This document shows, one piece after another, positions 35,197 to 45,452 of a DNA stretch of 64,000 nucleotides; position 1 is the stretch's first letter; each line of letters opens with the position of its first letter. The position numbers were made by a program, and so were the translations under genes. The notes beneath the pieces were generated by a model that was not told the origin of the DNA, ran no database searches, and saw only the letters and a program-made list of their open reading frames with translations. Source of the DNA: an uncultured Prevotella sp. (lineage in GTDB: Bacteria; Bacteroidota; Bacteroidia; Bacteroidales; Bacteroidaceae); contig CAKQDG010000004.1 in NCBI GenBank assembly GCA_934219025.1, positions 5,096 to 69,095 on the forward strand, read 5' to 3'.

Positions 35197-36871
35197 TGAT
35201 AAACCGACGGTAAATCTTCTGACAGCCTTGATGATTGAAAAAGGAGTAAGAAAGGTTGTTGTATGCCCGGGGTCAAGAAACATTCCGCTCGTGCATAACT
35301 TCTCCGAAAATCCATGTATCGAGTGCTATCCTGTTACAGATGAGCGTAGTGCAGCGTTTTACGCATTAGGCTTGTCGCTTGCAACAAATGCCCCCGTAGC
35401 GGTATGTGTTACTTCAGGCTCTGCTGTATTGAATACAGCCCCGGCAGTAGCCGAAGCATATTATCGCCATATTCCGCTCGTTGTCATATCAGCCGACAGA
35501 CCGATGGAATGGATAGACAGACAAGATGGACAGACAATACGTCAGAATAATATATTGTCAGGAATAGTAAGACATCAGTCAGACATACCCGATTGTTCTG
35601 TTGAAGATGCCTCTGCAATGAGTTTTGCATCACTTTCGCTGAACAAATGTCTAAACGGATGTATTGGCAGAAATTCTGGGCCGGCACATATAAACATTCA
35701 GCTTGAAGAACCATTGTTCAATTTCACAACAGACCAACTTCTGGCGAATACGAATATCCTGCCGGTAAGTAATGAAACAGAAGAGGTAAGCACCGCGTGT
35801 GAGAGCGTTATCAACAGTTTCATTACTTCAAGGAACAAACTGATAGTAATGGGTCAGATAAATAAGTCTGATGATGAGTTGGACCAGATTTTACGTAGTC
35901 TGAAAGAACACTATATTGTTCTCTGTGAGCCGCTTTCTTCAAAATATGCAGATCCATTTGAATGTGCACTGCCCTTTATTTCTGAAACATTCGAAAATAC
36001 AGTCGTAGATACCGTCATTTCGGTAGGCGGCAACATTGTGAGCAAAGGTCTTAAAAAGGCACTCCGTCAGGCAAAAATAAAAAAACTGTTTGAAGTTAGC
36101 AGGTTTGGTGAGCCACATGCCACATTCCTTCGTCAGACAGCAATTGTAGAATGTGATGAAAAACTGTTTCTTGCAGCTTTGCTGAAGAAGACTATTGAAG
36201 AACAGACTGCTGTTGCCCCTATTGCAGAGCAGTTAATCCCAGTGTTGTCGCATGTGGCAGAACATACAGATACTTTCTGCCCGGACTATTCGCAGCTGAT
36301 GGCGGTAAAAGAACTTGAAACATCACTTGAAGACATGGAGTATGATTTTGAGATGCATTATGCCAACAGTATGGCTGTCAGACTCGGATGCCTTCTTTCC
36401 TCGCGCCGTTATATATGGTGCAACCGTGGAGTAAATGGCATCGAGGGAAGCCTTTCAACAGCGGCTGGCTTTTCATTAGGCGTGGATTCTAAAGTGTTCT
36501 GCGTTATTGGCGACTTGAGCTTTTTCTACGACCAAAACGCTTTGTGGAACAATATGTTGCGTGGTAACCTTCGTGTTATGCTGTTGAACAATGGGGGCGG
36601 ATGCATTTTCCGTCGTTTGAAAGGACTGGAAATGAATGAAGATGAAAGAGAATTCATTACGGGAGAACACCATGTCAATGCGCGTGGAATATGCGAACAG
36701 AATGATATAGGATACCTTTCTTCCCACAATGAAGAAGAATTCCATACAGCGCTTGTGCATTTCCTTACAGAGGAAACTTCACGTCCGATAGTATTCGAAG
36801 TTTTCACCGACCCTGATACAGACATCCGGACGCTTGACCAACTTGACACATTTGTTAAAGAAAATATATAG
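35189..36871 (+). CDS. menD: SEPHCHC synthase (2-oxoglutarate decarboxylase/synthase)
   Basis: 560 residues, thiamine-diphosphate enzyme. CPGSRNIPL and the catalytic Glu in VTDERSAAFYALG lie in the PYR domain; GDLSFFYDQNALWN and LLNNGGGCIFRRL mark the cofactor domain. It joins succinic semialdehyde-ThDP (from 2-oxoglutarate) to isochorismate. The gene begins inside the 3' end of menF and ends 9 bases before menB. No separate menH is seen in the window. Confidence 0.94.
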   Translation: MYSDKPTVNLLTALMIEKGVRKVVVCPGSRNIPLVHNFSENPCIECYPVTDERSAAFYALGLSLATNAPVAVCVTSGSAVLNTAPAVAEAYYRHIPLVVISADRPMEWIDRQDGQTIRQNNILSGIVRHQSDIPDCSVEDASAMSFASLSLNKCLNGCIGRNSGPAHINIQLEEPLFNFTTDQLLANTNILPVSNETEEVSTACESVINSFITSRNKLIVMGQINKSDDELDQILRSLKEHYIVLCEPLSSKYADPFECALPFISETFENTVVDTVISVGGNIVSKGLKKALRQAKIKKLFEVSRFGEPHATFLRQTAIVECDEKLFLAALLKKTIEEQTAVAPIAEQLIPVLSHVAEHTDTFCPDYSQLMAVKELETSLEDMEYDFEMHYANSMAVRLGCLLSSRRYIWCNRGVNGIEGSLSTAAGFSLGVDSKVFCVIGDLSFFYDQNALWNNMLRGNLRVMLLNNGGGCIFRRLKGLEMNEDEREFITGEHHVNARGICEQNDIGYLSSHNEEEFHTALVHFLTEETSRPIVFEVFTDPDTDIRTLDQLDTFVKENI

Positions 36872-36880
36872 GAAAATACA

Positions 36881-37708
36881 ATGAACAATAGAAAATGGAC
36901 AAAGATTGAAGGCTATGACTTCAAGGAAATACTGTTTGAAGAATGTGAGGGCGTTGCCAAGATAACAATCAACCGCCCCCGTTACCGCAATGCGTTTACA
37001 CCGCTCACCACGCATGAAATGAGCGTTGCCTTCTCCCACTGTCGTGAGGCACAGAACATAAGTGTTGTGATTCTTACAGGAGCTGGCGACAAGGCATTCT
37101 GTTCAGGTGGCGATATGCATGTAAAGGGACGCGGCGGTTATGTAGGCAACGACGGAGTACCGCGTCTTAATGTGCTTGATGTGCAAAAACAAATACGTTC
37201 CTTGCCGAAACCTGTAATTGCCATGGTGAATGGATATGCCATCGGCGGAGGACACGTGCTCCATTTGATGTGCGACCTTACGATAGCAAGCGAGAATGCT
37301 ATATTCGGGCAGACAGGCCCTAAGGTAGGCTCTTTCGATGCCGGGTTCGGGGCTTCATATCTTGCCAGAATAGTAGGACAGAAAAAGGCTCGTGAGATAT
37401 GGTTTCTTTGTCGCCAATATTCAGCAGCAGAAGCTGAAAGAATGGGAATGGTAAACAAAGTGGTGCCGTTTGACAAACTTGAAGATGAGTGTATGGAGTG
37501 GGCACACACCATGATGGAGCGCAGTCCGCTTGCTCTTCGTATGATAAAGGCAGGACTTAATGCCGAGCTTGATGGACAGGCAGGAATACAGGAACTTGCC
37601 GGTGATGCAACCATGCTTTATTATTTTCTCGACGAAGCTCAAGAGGGTGGCAAGGCATTCCTCGAAAAGCGTAAACCTGACTTCGGCAAATATCCCAAGC
37701 TTCCGTAA
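36881..37708 (+). CDS. menB: 1,4-dihydroxy-2-naphthoyl-CoA synthase
   Basis: 275 residues, crotonase fold. [13 protein letters not shown], the oxyanion-hole segment [13 protein letters not shown], and [19 protein letters not shown], all hallmarks of MenB. It closes the second ring from o-succinylbenzoyl-CoA. In this operon it precedes menC by 18 bases. Confidence 0.95.
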   Translation: MNNRKWTKIEGYDFKEILFEECEGVAKITINRPRYRNAFTPLTTHEMSVAFSHCREAQNISVVILTGAGDKAFCSGGDMHVKGRGGYVGNDGVPRLNVLDVQKQIRSLPKPVIAMVNGYAIGGGHVLHLMCDLTIASENAIFGQTGPKVGSFDAGFGASYLARIVGQKKAREIWFLCRQYSAAEAERMGMVNKVVPFDKLEDECMEWAHTMMERSPLALRMIKAGLNAELDGQAGIQELAGDATMLYYFLDEAQEGGKAFLEKRKPDFGKYPKLP

Positions 37709-37726
37709 CCCAATATTAAGATTGAT

Positions 37727-38746
37727 ATGTTCAAGACAAAAATATCTAAACATACGCTCCACTTTAAGAATCCTGCCGGCACATCTCGCGGCATTTACAC
37801 CACACGCGATATATGGCTCGTCAGGATCACGGATACAACGACAGGAAAGGAGGGGGTGGGGGAGTGCGCTCCCTTGCCTGACCTCAGTTGTGATGCATCT
37901 TCCGGTTATGAAGACAATCTCCGTCAGTTGTGTAGCGTCTTTGAATCTACAGGAGAGATTAACCGAGATCTATTGCGTCCGTATCCGTCAATACTTTTCG
38001 GCTTGGAAACGGCTAAGCTTAATCTTGAGCGTGGCAAATTCCTGTTTGACACCCTTTTTTCTCATGGCAAGGCCGGCATTCCCATAAACGGACTTGTTTG
38101 GATGGGAAGTTTCGATGAGATGCGTCAGCGAATGGAAGATAAAATAGAACAAGGGTTCAAGTGTGTGAAACTAAAGATTGGCGCCATTGATTTTGAGAGT
38201 GAGCTGCAACTTGTCCGTTCCATCCGCAAGCGTTTTTCAAAGGAAGTTATCGAGTTGCGTGTTGATGCCAACGGAGGTTTTTCTTATAAAGATGCTCTGC
38301 AAAAACTTGAGAAACTGTCGCATTTCGATATCCATTCCATCGAACAACCGATACGTCAGCACCAATGGCGGGAGATGGCACAGCTCTGCCAGTCCACACC
38401 GATACCTGTTGCACTCGACGAAGAACTTATCGGTGTAAATATAGCGGGAATGAAAGAAGAACTAATCGACAGGATACGGCCACAATACCTTGTACTCAAG
38501 CCATCGCTCCATGGAGGAATAAGCGGAACGTCAGAATGGATAGAGTTATGTCGCAGACATGACATTGGCAGTTGGATAACCAGTGCTCTTGAAGGTAGCA
38601 TTGGGCTCGCAGCCATTGCCCAGTATGCTTCCTTTGTATATGGCGATAACATTCAGTTTGCCCAAGGCTTGGGCACTGGAGCACTTTATACTGATAATTT
38701 TCCTGCCCAAACAGAGGTTCGATGTAATGAAATATGGATGAAATGA
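37727..38746 (+). CDS. menC: o-Succinylbenzoate synthase
   Basis: 339 residues, enolase superfamily. Catalytic Lys pair in CVKLKIG near 148, metal-binding Asp in LRVDANGGF near 178, Glu in SIEQPI near 205, Asp/Glu in ALDEELIG near 230, and the second Lys in YLVLKPSLHGG near 255. It dehydrates SHCHC to o-succinylbenzoate. N-terminal capping domain is present. Confidence 0.92.
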   Translation: MFKTKISKHTLHFKNPAGTSRGIYTTRDIWLVRITDTTTGKEGVGECAPLPDLSCDASSGYEDNLRQLCSVFESTGEINRDLLRPYPSILFGLETAKLNLERGKFLFDTLFSHGKAGIPINGLVWMGSFDEMRQRMEDKIEQGFKCVKLKIGAIDFESELQLVRSIRKRFSKEVIELRVDANGGFSYKDALQKLEKLSHFDIHSIEQPIRQHQWREMAQLCQSTPIPVALDEELIGVNIAGMKEELIDRIRPQYLVLKPSLHGGISGTSEWIELCRRHDIGSWITSALEGSIGLAAIAQYASFVYGDNIQFAQGLGTGALYTDNFPAQTEVRCNEIWMK

Positions 38747-38792
38747 AGTTGCTTTTGTTATTCTTCTAATTTAGATAAATCACTGAGGATAA

Positions 38793-39857
38793 ATGACTTT
38801 ACACGAATTCCTTGAAGAATGGAATGATTCTTCGCCTTCTCTTCTGGTCCATACAAGTGGTTCCACTGGAACGCCTAAGCCGATGAGAGTGGAAAAAAGT
38901 AGAATGATGGCCAGTGCACGTCTTACATGCCACTTTCTCGGTTTGAACAAAAACGATTCAGCCCTTCTGTGTATGCCCTTGGATTATATAGCCGGAAAGA
39001 TGGTTGTGGTGCGTAGCATCGTGAGCGGAATGCGCCTAATAAGCGTTGTCCCGTCGTCTCATCCATTGAGAGGCTTGAAAGAACAGCCCACGTTTGCGGC
39101 AATGGTGCCGATGCAAGTTTATTCCACTTTGCAGAATGCTGACGAGGCGTTGATGCTTGCCAATATAAAAAATCTTATAATCGGTGGAGGAGCAATCGAC
39201 CATAAGTTGGAAAGAAAGCTAAAAGACTTTCCCAATGCCGTTTGGAGCACATATGGCATGACCGAGACCCTTTCGCATATTGCCCTGCGTAGATTGAACG
39301 GAACCGAAGCTTCTCGCTATTACATGCCATTCGACAATGTGTATCTGTCGCAGTCATCAGATGGTTGCCTGTGTATAAAAGCCCCGGAAGTATGTCCGGT
39401 TGAACTCCACACCAATGATATTGTGGAGTTTCATCCTGATGGGCGGCGTTTCGTCGTAATTGGAAGAAAAGACAACGTTATAGATACAGGCGGTATAAAA
39501 GTCCATGCAGAAGAAGTGGAGGAGATAATCCGTCCATTTCTGAACAGAGATTTTGCAATAAGCAAGAAGTCAGACCCGATGTTTGGTGAGATGATAGTCT
39601 TGTTGATTTCATTTCCCGAAATCTTTCGTAATTCGGAAACGGCAAACTCTCCGATGCTTAATCTGCAAAATCTTGATGCAGATAAATACAGAGCTGCCTA
39701 CGGGGAAATCTGTATGATAATAGAAAAATATGAGAAAGTTCTTCCGCGCTATTGGCAACCTCGTGAGATATACCTCACGGCATCAATTCCGCATACTGCT
39801 ACAGGAAAGATTGCCCGAGGCAGAATAATTTCTGATATAAGTGAGGCATCTGAATAA
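38793..39857 (+). CDS. menE: o-Succinylbenzoate-CoA ligase, short form
   Basis: 354 residues, shorter than the ~450-500 of most MenE. The phosphate loop TSGSTGTPKP appears already at about residue 21, so about 100 N-terminal residues of the usual ANL fold are absent. Later motifs are complete: YGMTETLSHIAL, GRKDNVIDTGGIKVHAEEVE and the C-terminal lysine in PHTATGKIARGR. It activates o-succinylbenzoate for MenB. Last gene of the operon, 46 bases after menC. Confidence 0.9.
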   Translation: MTLHEFLEEWNDSSPSLLVHTSGSTGTPKPMRVEKSRMMASARLTCHFLGLNKNDSALLCMPLDYIAGKMVVVRSIVSGMRLISVVPSSHPLRGLKEQPTFAAMVPMQVYSTLQNADEALMLANIKNLIIGGGAIDHKLERKLKDFPNAVWSTYGMTETLSHIALRRLNGTEASRYYMPFDNVYLSQSSDGCLCIKAPEVCPVELHTNDIVEFHPDGRRFVVIGRKDNVIDTGGIKVHAEEVEEIIRPFLNRDFAISKKSDPMFGEMIVLLISFPEIFRNSETANSPMLNLQNLDADKYRAAYGEICMIIEKYEKVLPRYWQPREIYLTASIPHTATGKIARGRIISDISEASE

Positions 39858-39884
39858 TATGGAAATTACCATATAGTCAGATGC
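39846..39884. terminator. Hairpin between convergent menE and ettA
   Basis: GCATCTGA (39846-39853, including the end of menE) pairs with TCAGATGC (39877-39884), with an inner ATATGG/CCATAT stem. No T-run follows, so it may be a weak bidirectional terminator. Confidence 0.5.
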
Positions 39885-39914
39885 CCACTATGAAAGATAA
39901 TTAAATCTTGCCGC

Positions 39915-41612
39915 TTAGTCTTCCATAAGTTTTCTGTAGCGGCCCTTCTTTATTTCCTCGTTGCCCAGACGCCTTGCTTTGTTTATTTCGTATTCCGAAT
40001 AACTTCCCTCAAAGAAGAACACCTCGCCGTTGCCTTCAAAAGCAAGTATGTGGGTGCAGATACGGTCAAGGAACCATCGGTCGTGGCTGATTACTACAGC
40101 ACATCCGGCAAAGCCTTCCAGACCTTCCTCCAGTGCGCGTAGTGTATTTACGTCAATATCATTTGTGGGTTCGTCCAGAAGCAGAACATTGCCTTCCTGC
40201 TTCAGAGCCATGGCAAGTTGCAGCCTGTTTCTTTCTCCACCCGAGAGCTTTCCGCATAGTTTGCTTTGGTCAGTTCCGGCAAAATTGAATCGAGATATAT
40301 AGGCACGTGCATTGACATCTCTTCCGCCCATCCTTATCGTTTCGTTTCCCTGGCTGATAGTTTCGTAAACAGATTTTTCCGGATCAATGTCTTTGTGTTG
40401 CTGGTCCACATATGCAAGTTTCACGGTTTCCCCCACTTCAAATGTGCCGCCGTCGGCTTTCTCCAGTCCCATAATTAGTCTGAAGAGCGTTGTCTTTCCT
40501 GCACCGTTCGGACCAATTACGCCCACGATGCCGTTTGGCGGAAGCATAAAGTTCAGGTCGTTGAAGAGCACTTTGTCTCCGAAAGCCTTTTTCACATGCT
40601 GTGCTTCAATTACTTTGTTGCCAAGTCTCGGACCGTTTGGAATGAATATCTCAAGCTTTTCCTCCTTGTCCTTCTGCTCTTGGTTGAGCATCTGTTCATA
40701 TGCGTTAAGTCGTGCTTTGCCTTTGGCTTGTCGAGCTTTTGGAGCCATATGAGCCCATTCCAGTTCTCTCTCGAGAGCTTTTCTTCGCTTAGAAGCCTGT
40801 TTCTCCTCTTGCATCATTCTTTTTGTCTTTTGGTCAAGCCATGAAGAATAGTTGCCGTGCCAAGGAATGCCTTCTCCACGGTCGAGTTCCAAAATCCATT
40901 CGCTCACGTCATCCAGAAAGTATCTGTCGTGAGTAACGGCAATCACAGTGCCTTCATACTGCTGCAGATGCTGTTCGAGCCAGTCTATGCTCTCGGCGTC
41001 AAGATGGTTCGTCGGCTCGTCGAGCAGTAGCACATCAGGTTTCTGCAATAGTAGCCTACACAGAGCCACGCGTCTGCGTTCTCCCCCCGACAGATTTGTC
41101 ACGGGCCAGTCGCCAGGCGGACATCTCAGTGCAGCCATTGCCCTGTCAAGTTTTGAATCCATGTTCCATGCATCGGTAGCATCTATGATATCCTGCACTT
41201 CAGCCTGTCTTTGCATCAGTTTATCCATTTTGTCAGGGTCGCCGTAATACTCTTCCAGTCCGAATTTCATGTTTATTTCCTCATATTCCTTCAGAGCGTC
41301 ATAAGCCTTCTGCACACCCTCCATCACATTCTCTTTCACCGTTTTGTTTTCGTCGAGTGGTGGATCCTGTGGCAGATATCCCACGCTGTATCCCGGACTC
41401 CACACCACTTCGCCTTGAGTGGGTTGTTCCAGTCCGGCAATGATTTTCATCAAGGTGGATTTTCCTGCGCCGTTCAGTCCTATTATACCTATTTTCGCTC
41501 CGTAGAAGAATGAAAGATAGATATTTTTCAGAATCTGCTTATTGTTCTGCGGTATTATTTTCGACACCCCCACCATGGAGAAAATAACCTTTTTGTCGTC
41601 AGTAGTAGCCAT
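39915..41612 (-). CDS. ettA: Energy-dependent translational throttle protein EttA (ABC-F)
   Basis: 565 residues, two ABC domains in one chain without membrane segments. First: Walker A GLNGAGKST, signature NLSGGERRRVAL, Walker B LLLDEPTNHLD. Second: GPNGAGKTT, KLSGGERNRLQL, LLLDEPTNDID. The EttA-specific arm between domains and the start MATTDDKKVIFSM VGVSKI pattern fit EttA, not the antibiotic-resistance ABC-F proteins. It binds the ribosomal E site and gates the first steps of elongation according to ATP/ADP. Confidence 0.93.
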   Translation of the reverse strand: MATTDDKKVIFSMVGVSKIIPQNNKQILKNIYLSFFYGAKIGIIGLNGAGKSTLMKIIAGLEQPTQGEVVWSPGYSVGYLPQDPPLDENKTVKENVMEGVQKAYDALKEYEEINMKFGLEEYYGDPDKMDKLMQRQAEVQDIIDATDAWNMDSKLDRAMAALRCPPGDWPVTNLSGGERRRVALCRLLLQKPDVLLLDEPTNHLDAESIDWLEQHLQQYEGTVIAVTHDRYFLDDVSEWILELDRGEGIPWHGNYSSWLDQKTKRMMQEEKQASKRRKALERELEWAHMAPKARQAKGKARLNAYEQMLNQEQKDKEEKLEIFIPNGPRLGNKVIEAQHVKKAFGDKVLFNDLNFMLPPNGIVGVIGPNGAGKTTLFRLIMGLEKADGGTFEVGETVKLAYVDQQHKDIDPEKSVYETISQGNETIRMGGRDVNARAYISRFNFAGTDQSKLCGKLSGGERNRLQLAMALKQEGNVLLLDEPTNDIDVNTLRALEEGLEGFAGCAVVISHDRWFLDRICTHILAFEGNGEVFFFEGSYSEYEINKARRLGNEEIKKGRYRKLMED

Positions 41613-41646
41613 GTCTTTTCTATGTTGTATTTCGTTTAACGAAAAG

Positions 41647-41682
41647 CGGGCAGCAGGGAATTGTTCAGTTCCCCGTTGTCCG
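41647..41682 (-). terminator. Terminator of fucO (minus strand)
   Basis: CGGGCAGCAGGGAA (41647-41660) pairs with TTCCCCGTTGTCCG (41669-41682) with two G-T wobbles and one mismatch. On the minus strand it is followed by CTTTTC. Confidence 0.7.
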
Positions 41683-41716
41683 TTTTTCTGTATAAAAAAT
41701 ATTTCAGTATTTTTGT

Positions 41717-42871
41717 TTAGAGAATTTGTCTGTACAGTCCCAGGATGTCATCTTTAGTTACAGGACGTGGATTTCCCGGAGTGCAAACATCCGTTATAGC
41801 CTGTTCTGCTAGAGCCGGGATATCCTCTTCCTTGATTCCGAGTTCAGAGAGATGTTGCGGGATGCCCACAATTCTCGACAGATTCTCAATTTCGTTGCAT
41901 GCAGCCTCAGCCGCCTGCTCATCTGTCATTTCCGGTTTGTACACGCCCACCGCCTTTGCTATTTCCACATATTTCTTTATGCTGACAGGCATATTGAATC
42001 TCATCACCGTAGGCAAAAGAATGGCACAAGCCACACCGTGAGGCACGTCGTGCAGAGCACTCATCGGGTGAGCCATTCCGTGGTCCACTCCAAGTCCCAC
42101 ATTCGAGAAAGCCATTCCGGCAATATACTGCGCCACAGCCATACCGTTTCTGCCTTCAGGATTCTTTGGGTCGTTCACAGCCATAGGCAGATACTTGTGT
42201 ATCATTTCGATAGCTTTGATTTCAAACATATCGCTCATTTCCCATGCAGCCTTTGTGATCAGTCCTTCAATGGCATGAGTCATGGCATCCATACCGGTAG
42301 CAGCAGTAAGGCCCTTTGGCAGAGAATACATCAGCTCTGCATCGATAATTGCCACGGCAGGGATATCGTTAGGATCCACGCAAACCATTTTCTGCTGGCG
42401 CTTCTCGTCAATGATAACATAGTTGATAGTTGTCTCGGCAGCAGTACCTGCCGTTGTAGGCAGCGCGATGATAGGCAAGCATTTGTTTTTCGTGTCTGCC
42501 ACGCCCTCGAGTGATACAACATCTGCAAATTCCGGATTTGTACATACTATACCTATTCCTTTAGCAGTATCCATCGACGAACCGCCGCCTATTGCAATGA
42601 TAAAGTCGGCTTCAGCCTTTTTGCATGCTTCCACGCCCATTGTCACGTTTGTTACAGTGGGGTTCGGCTTCACCTCATCATATATTTCGTATGGTATTTT
42701 TGCATCGTCAAGCACGTCGAGCACCATCTTTGCCACTCCAAACTTCATTAGTCCCTTGTCTGTAACAACAAGGGCTTTTTTGAAACCGCGTGCTTTTACC
42801 ACTGTTGGCAATTCCTTTCTTGCACCAGGACCGAAGTATGAAACTTCGTTCAAAATGAATCTGTTGACCAT
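41717..42871 (-). CDS. fucO: Lactaldehyde reductase / iron-containing alcohol dehydrogenase
   Basis: 384 residues, the FucO length. NAD-binding GGGSSMDTAKGIG, PTTAGTAAETT, and metal ligands in TGMDAMTHAIEGL and VDHGMAHPMSALHDVPHG. The motif set fits FucO, which reduces L-lactaldehyde to 1,2-propanediol during fucose or rhamnose fermentation. Other primary alcohol roles are possible since the family is broad. No fucose genes are adjacent. Confidence 0.88.
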   Translation of the reverse strand: MVNRFILNEVSYFGPGARKELPTVVKARGFKKALVVTDKGLMKFGVAKMVLDVLDDAKIPYEIYDEVKPNPTVTNVTMGVEACKKAEADFIIAIGGGSSMDTAKGIGIVCTNPEFADVVSLEGVADTKNKCLPIIALPTTAGTAAETTINYVIIDEKRQQKMVCVDPNDIPAVAIIDAELMYSLPKGLTAATGMDAMTHAIEGLITKAAWEMSDMFEIKAIEMIHKYLPMAVNDPKNPEGRNGMAVAQYIAGMAFSNVGLGVDHGMAHPMSALHDVPHGVACAILLPTVMRFNMPVSIKKYVEIAKAVGVYKPEMTDEQAAEAACNEIENLSRIVGIPQHLSELGIKEEDIPALAEQAITDVCTPGNPRPVTKDDILGLYRQIL

Positions 42872-42981
42872 AATTTTAGATTTTTGTTATATATATACAA
42901 ATATGTTTGTTACATAGAATTTTCAGGTAAACTTCTTTTCTGCTTTATTGCAAAAATCTGTTTATGTTATTTATATTAAGA

Positions 42982-43009
42982 CGTGTGTTACTTCATTTTG
43001 TAACACACG
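42982..43009 (-). terminator. Hairpin downstream of feoAB
   Basis: CGTGTGTTAC (42982-42991) and GTAACACACG (43000-43009), a perfect 10-bp stem with an 8-base loop, 13 bases after the feoAB stop. The T-run is better on the plus strand; on the minus strand it is followed by TCTTAATATA. Confidence 0.6.
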
Positions 43010-43022
43010 CCTTTTTGCTTTT

Positions 43023-45452
43023 TTATAGCAAACATCCAATCTGGTATACGGCAGCAGACACTATCCATGCCGTTGCTGTTGTATAGAATGCTGTAAACAA
43101 TGCCCATTTCCAACTTCCCGATTCGTTTTTTATCGCTGCCACCGTGGCAAGGCACGGGAAGTAGAGCAGGACAAAGAGCAGATAGCAAAAGGCTATGAGA
43201 GGCGTTACTCCATCTGCCGACATTTTTTTGTACAGATACTGATATTTTGCCGTGTCAGATTCCGTATCGTCAGCCACAGTCTCGTCTCCCGAGTAGAGCA
43301 CGCCCATCGTGGAAGCCACGATTTCCTTTGCCCCTACACCAGAGATTAGACCGACCGACAGTTTCCAGTCGAAGCCTTGCGGACGGAACACCGGTTCTAT
43401 TGTTTTTCCTATTCTTCCGATATAGCTCTGTTCCTGTTGTTCCTGAGCGTTCAGTTTGTCGTCATGAGGGAAATATCCCAGGGCCCACACTATTATACTT
43501 GCCACAAGGATTATTCCTCCCATTTTTTTCAGATACTGTTTTCCTTTCTCCCATGTATGTCTGAATATAGCCTTTGCGGTAGGGAAGCGGTAGGGCGGAA
43601 GTTCCATTACAAACGGTATGTCCTCGCTCTTTACCAGCCACTTGCTGAACACGCGGCTCATAACGACAGCTGTCAGAATACCTATGGCATAGAGTAAAAT
43701 CATTATTGCGCTGCGGTATTTCAGGGCAAAGAAAGTGCTTGTTATCATGATGTATATAGGCAGTCGTGCAGAACAACTCATAAACGGCAGTATAAGCATC
43801 GTTATCAGTCTGCTTCTGCGGCTTTCAATAGTCCTTGTTGCCATAACGGCAGGCACATTGCATCCAAAACCCATGATGAGCGGGATAAACGATTTGCCGT
43901 GCAGTCCCATCTTGTGCATCAGTTTGTCCATTATGAAAGCGGCACGTGCCATATAACCACTGTCTTCCATAAAAGATATAAAGGCATAGAGTATAAGAAT
44001 CTGTGGCAGGAACACTATAACGGCTCCCACGCCTCCCAGTACCCCGTCTACAAGCATTGCCTTCAGTGGCCCCTCTGTCATGTTGCTGCTCAGCCAGTTG
44101 CCCAGTGCCCCCACGCCGGCGTCTATCCAGTCCATAGGATATTGTCCGAGAGAGAACGTAACCTGAAACATCACATATAGCAAGAAGAAGAACAGGGGGA
44201 AGCCTAAATACTTGTTGGTAAGTAATTTGTCTATTATATGAGTTGTCTGGTAGGCATCTTGCTTGTTGCCGGTTTCAAACTCGGCTTCTTTCAGCGCACC
44301 GTTGATAAAGCCATATTTGGCATTCATTATGGCAGTTTCGCTGTCTTCTTTCACCTCCTCCTTTATTCTCAGCGCTTCTTTGTTGCGCAGTTCGATAATT
44401 TCCTTTCCGTTGGGCAGAGTTTCTACAAACTTCTCTGCCTCGTTGTCCATTTCCAGCAGTTTTATTGCCAGATATCGAGTGGAGTACTTGTATCTGATTT
44501 GTTCGTCCTCTTGCACGAGAGCCTTTACCCTGTCGATACCCTCCTCGATGTCTTTTCCGTGGTTTATATGTATATGGCGGTAAGTGTTGTCCTCGCCTTC
44601 ATACATGTTTATAATAGTCTGGAAAAGTTCTTTCACTCCCTTTCCAGAGCGGAACACTGTGGGTATCATCGGCACGCCGAACAGTTTTCCCAATGTCTTG
44701 AGATTAAGTGTATCGCCACGTTCCTCAAACTCGTCAAACATATTCAGCGCACAGATAATCCTCTGGTTCATGTCCACCAGTTGCGTGGTGAGATAAAGGT
44801 TGCGCTCAAGATTGCTCGAGTCTATCACATTAATTATTATATCCGGAGTCTTCTCAATGATTTCCTTTCTCACATACAGTTCTTCTGGACTGTATGCCGA
44901 CAAGGAATACGTTCCGGGCAGATCCGTTATGTTAAACTCATATCCTTCGAATGTGGCATGTCCCTCCTTTGCATCGACAGTCACACCGGAGTAGTTTCCA
45001 ACCCTTTCGTGAGCTCCGGATATATAGTTGAAGAGCGATGTTTTTCCGCAGTTCGGATTTCCCACGAGTGCCACGTTTATTATGCGCCGCTTCTTCATGG
45101 CCGCATTATGTAGCTTCGTATCTGATATTGTCTGGCTTGCCCCTTTATCCTCTTCTTCTTCAATTCTTTCTTTGTCAATGTCCAGGACAGTCTTGTCCTT
45201 TTCTTCCTCTTCCTGTGCTTTCGCTTCTTCAATGGACATGATTTCGATCATTGATGCTTCGTTGTGCCTTAACGACACCTCGTAGCCCATGACTTTATAC
45301 TTCACGGGGTCCTGCAGCGGTGCATTGAGCAACACCTCCACAGTCTGTCCCTTTATAAAGCCCATCTCTATGATACGCTTGCGGAATCCTCCGTGTCCAA
45401 GAACCTTCACTATGACACCTTTATCTCCGGTTTTCAGTTCAGATAATTTCAT
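43023..45452 (-). CDS. feoB: Ferrous iron transporter, FeoA-FeoB fusion
   Basis: 809 residues. Residues 1-75 form a FeoA SH3-like domain (MKLSELKTGDKGVIVKVLG, MGFIKGQTVEVLL). An acidic linker of about 45 residues follows. The FeoB G domain shows GNPNCGKTSLFN, the switch region VGNYSGVTVDAKEG, DLPGTYSLSAYSPEE and NMFD. The membrane core has two Gate regions with the usual Cys and Pro residues (SCSARLPIYIM, CLATVAAI). It imports Fe(II) in anaerobic conditions. The ATG at 45452 is preferred over an earlier in-frame start, since FeoA begins exactly there and the extension covers leader sequence. Confidence 0.93.
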   Translation of the reverse strand: MKLSELKTGDKGVIVKVLGHGGFRKRIIEMGFIKGQTVEVLLNAPLQDPVKYKVMGYEVSLRHNEASMIEIMSIEEAKAQEEEEKDKTVLDIDKERIEEEEDKGASQTISDTKLHNAAMKKRRIINVALVGNPNCGKTSLFNYISGAHERVGNYSGVTVDAKEGHATFEGYEFNITDLPGTYSLSAYSPEELYVRKEIIEKTPDIIINVIDSSNLERNLYLTTQLVDMNQRIICALNMFDEFEERGDTLNLKTLGKLFGVPMIPTVFRSGKGVKELFQTIINMYEGEDNTYRHIHINHGKDIEEGIDRVKALVQEDEQIRYKYSTRYLAIKLLEMDNEAEKFVETLPNGKEIIELRNKEALRIKEEVKEDSETAIMNAKYGFINGALKEAEFETGNKQDAYQTTHIIDKLLTNKYLGFPLFFFLLYVMFQVTFSLGQYPMDWIDAGVGALGNWLSSNMTEGPLKAMLVDGVLGGVGAVIVFLPQILILYAFISFMEDSGYMARAAFIMDKLMHKMGLHGKSFIPLIMGFGCNVPAVMATRTIESRRSRLITMLILPFMSCSARLPIYIMITSTFFALKYRSAIMILLYAIGILTAVVMSRVFSKWLVKSEDIPFVMELPPYRFPTAKAIFRHTWEKGKQYLKKMGGIILVASIIVWALGYFPHDDKLNAQEQQEQSYIGRIGKTIEPVFRPQGFDWKLSVGLISGVGAKEIVASTMGVLYSGDETVADDTESDTAKYQYLYKKMSADGVTPLIAFCYLLFVLLYFPCLATVAAIKNESGSWKWALFTAFYTTATAWIVSAAVYQIGCLL

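Noticed and set aside
39915-41612. Antibiotic-resistance ABC-F protein
   Set aside because: Arm region and motifs fit the housekeeping EttA type, and no resistance or mobile context is present.
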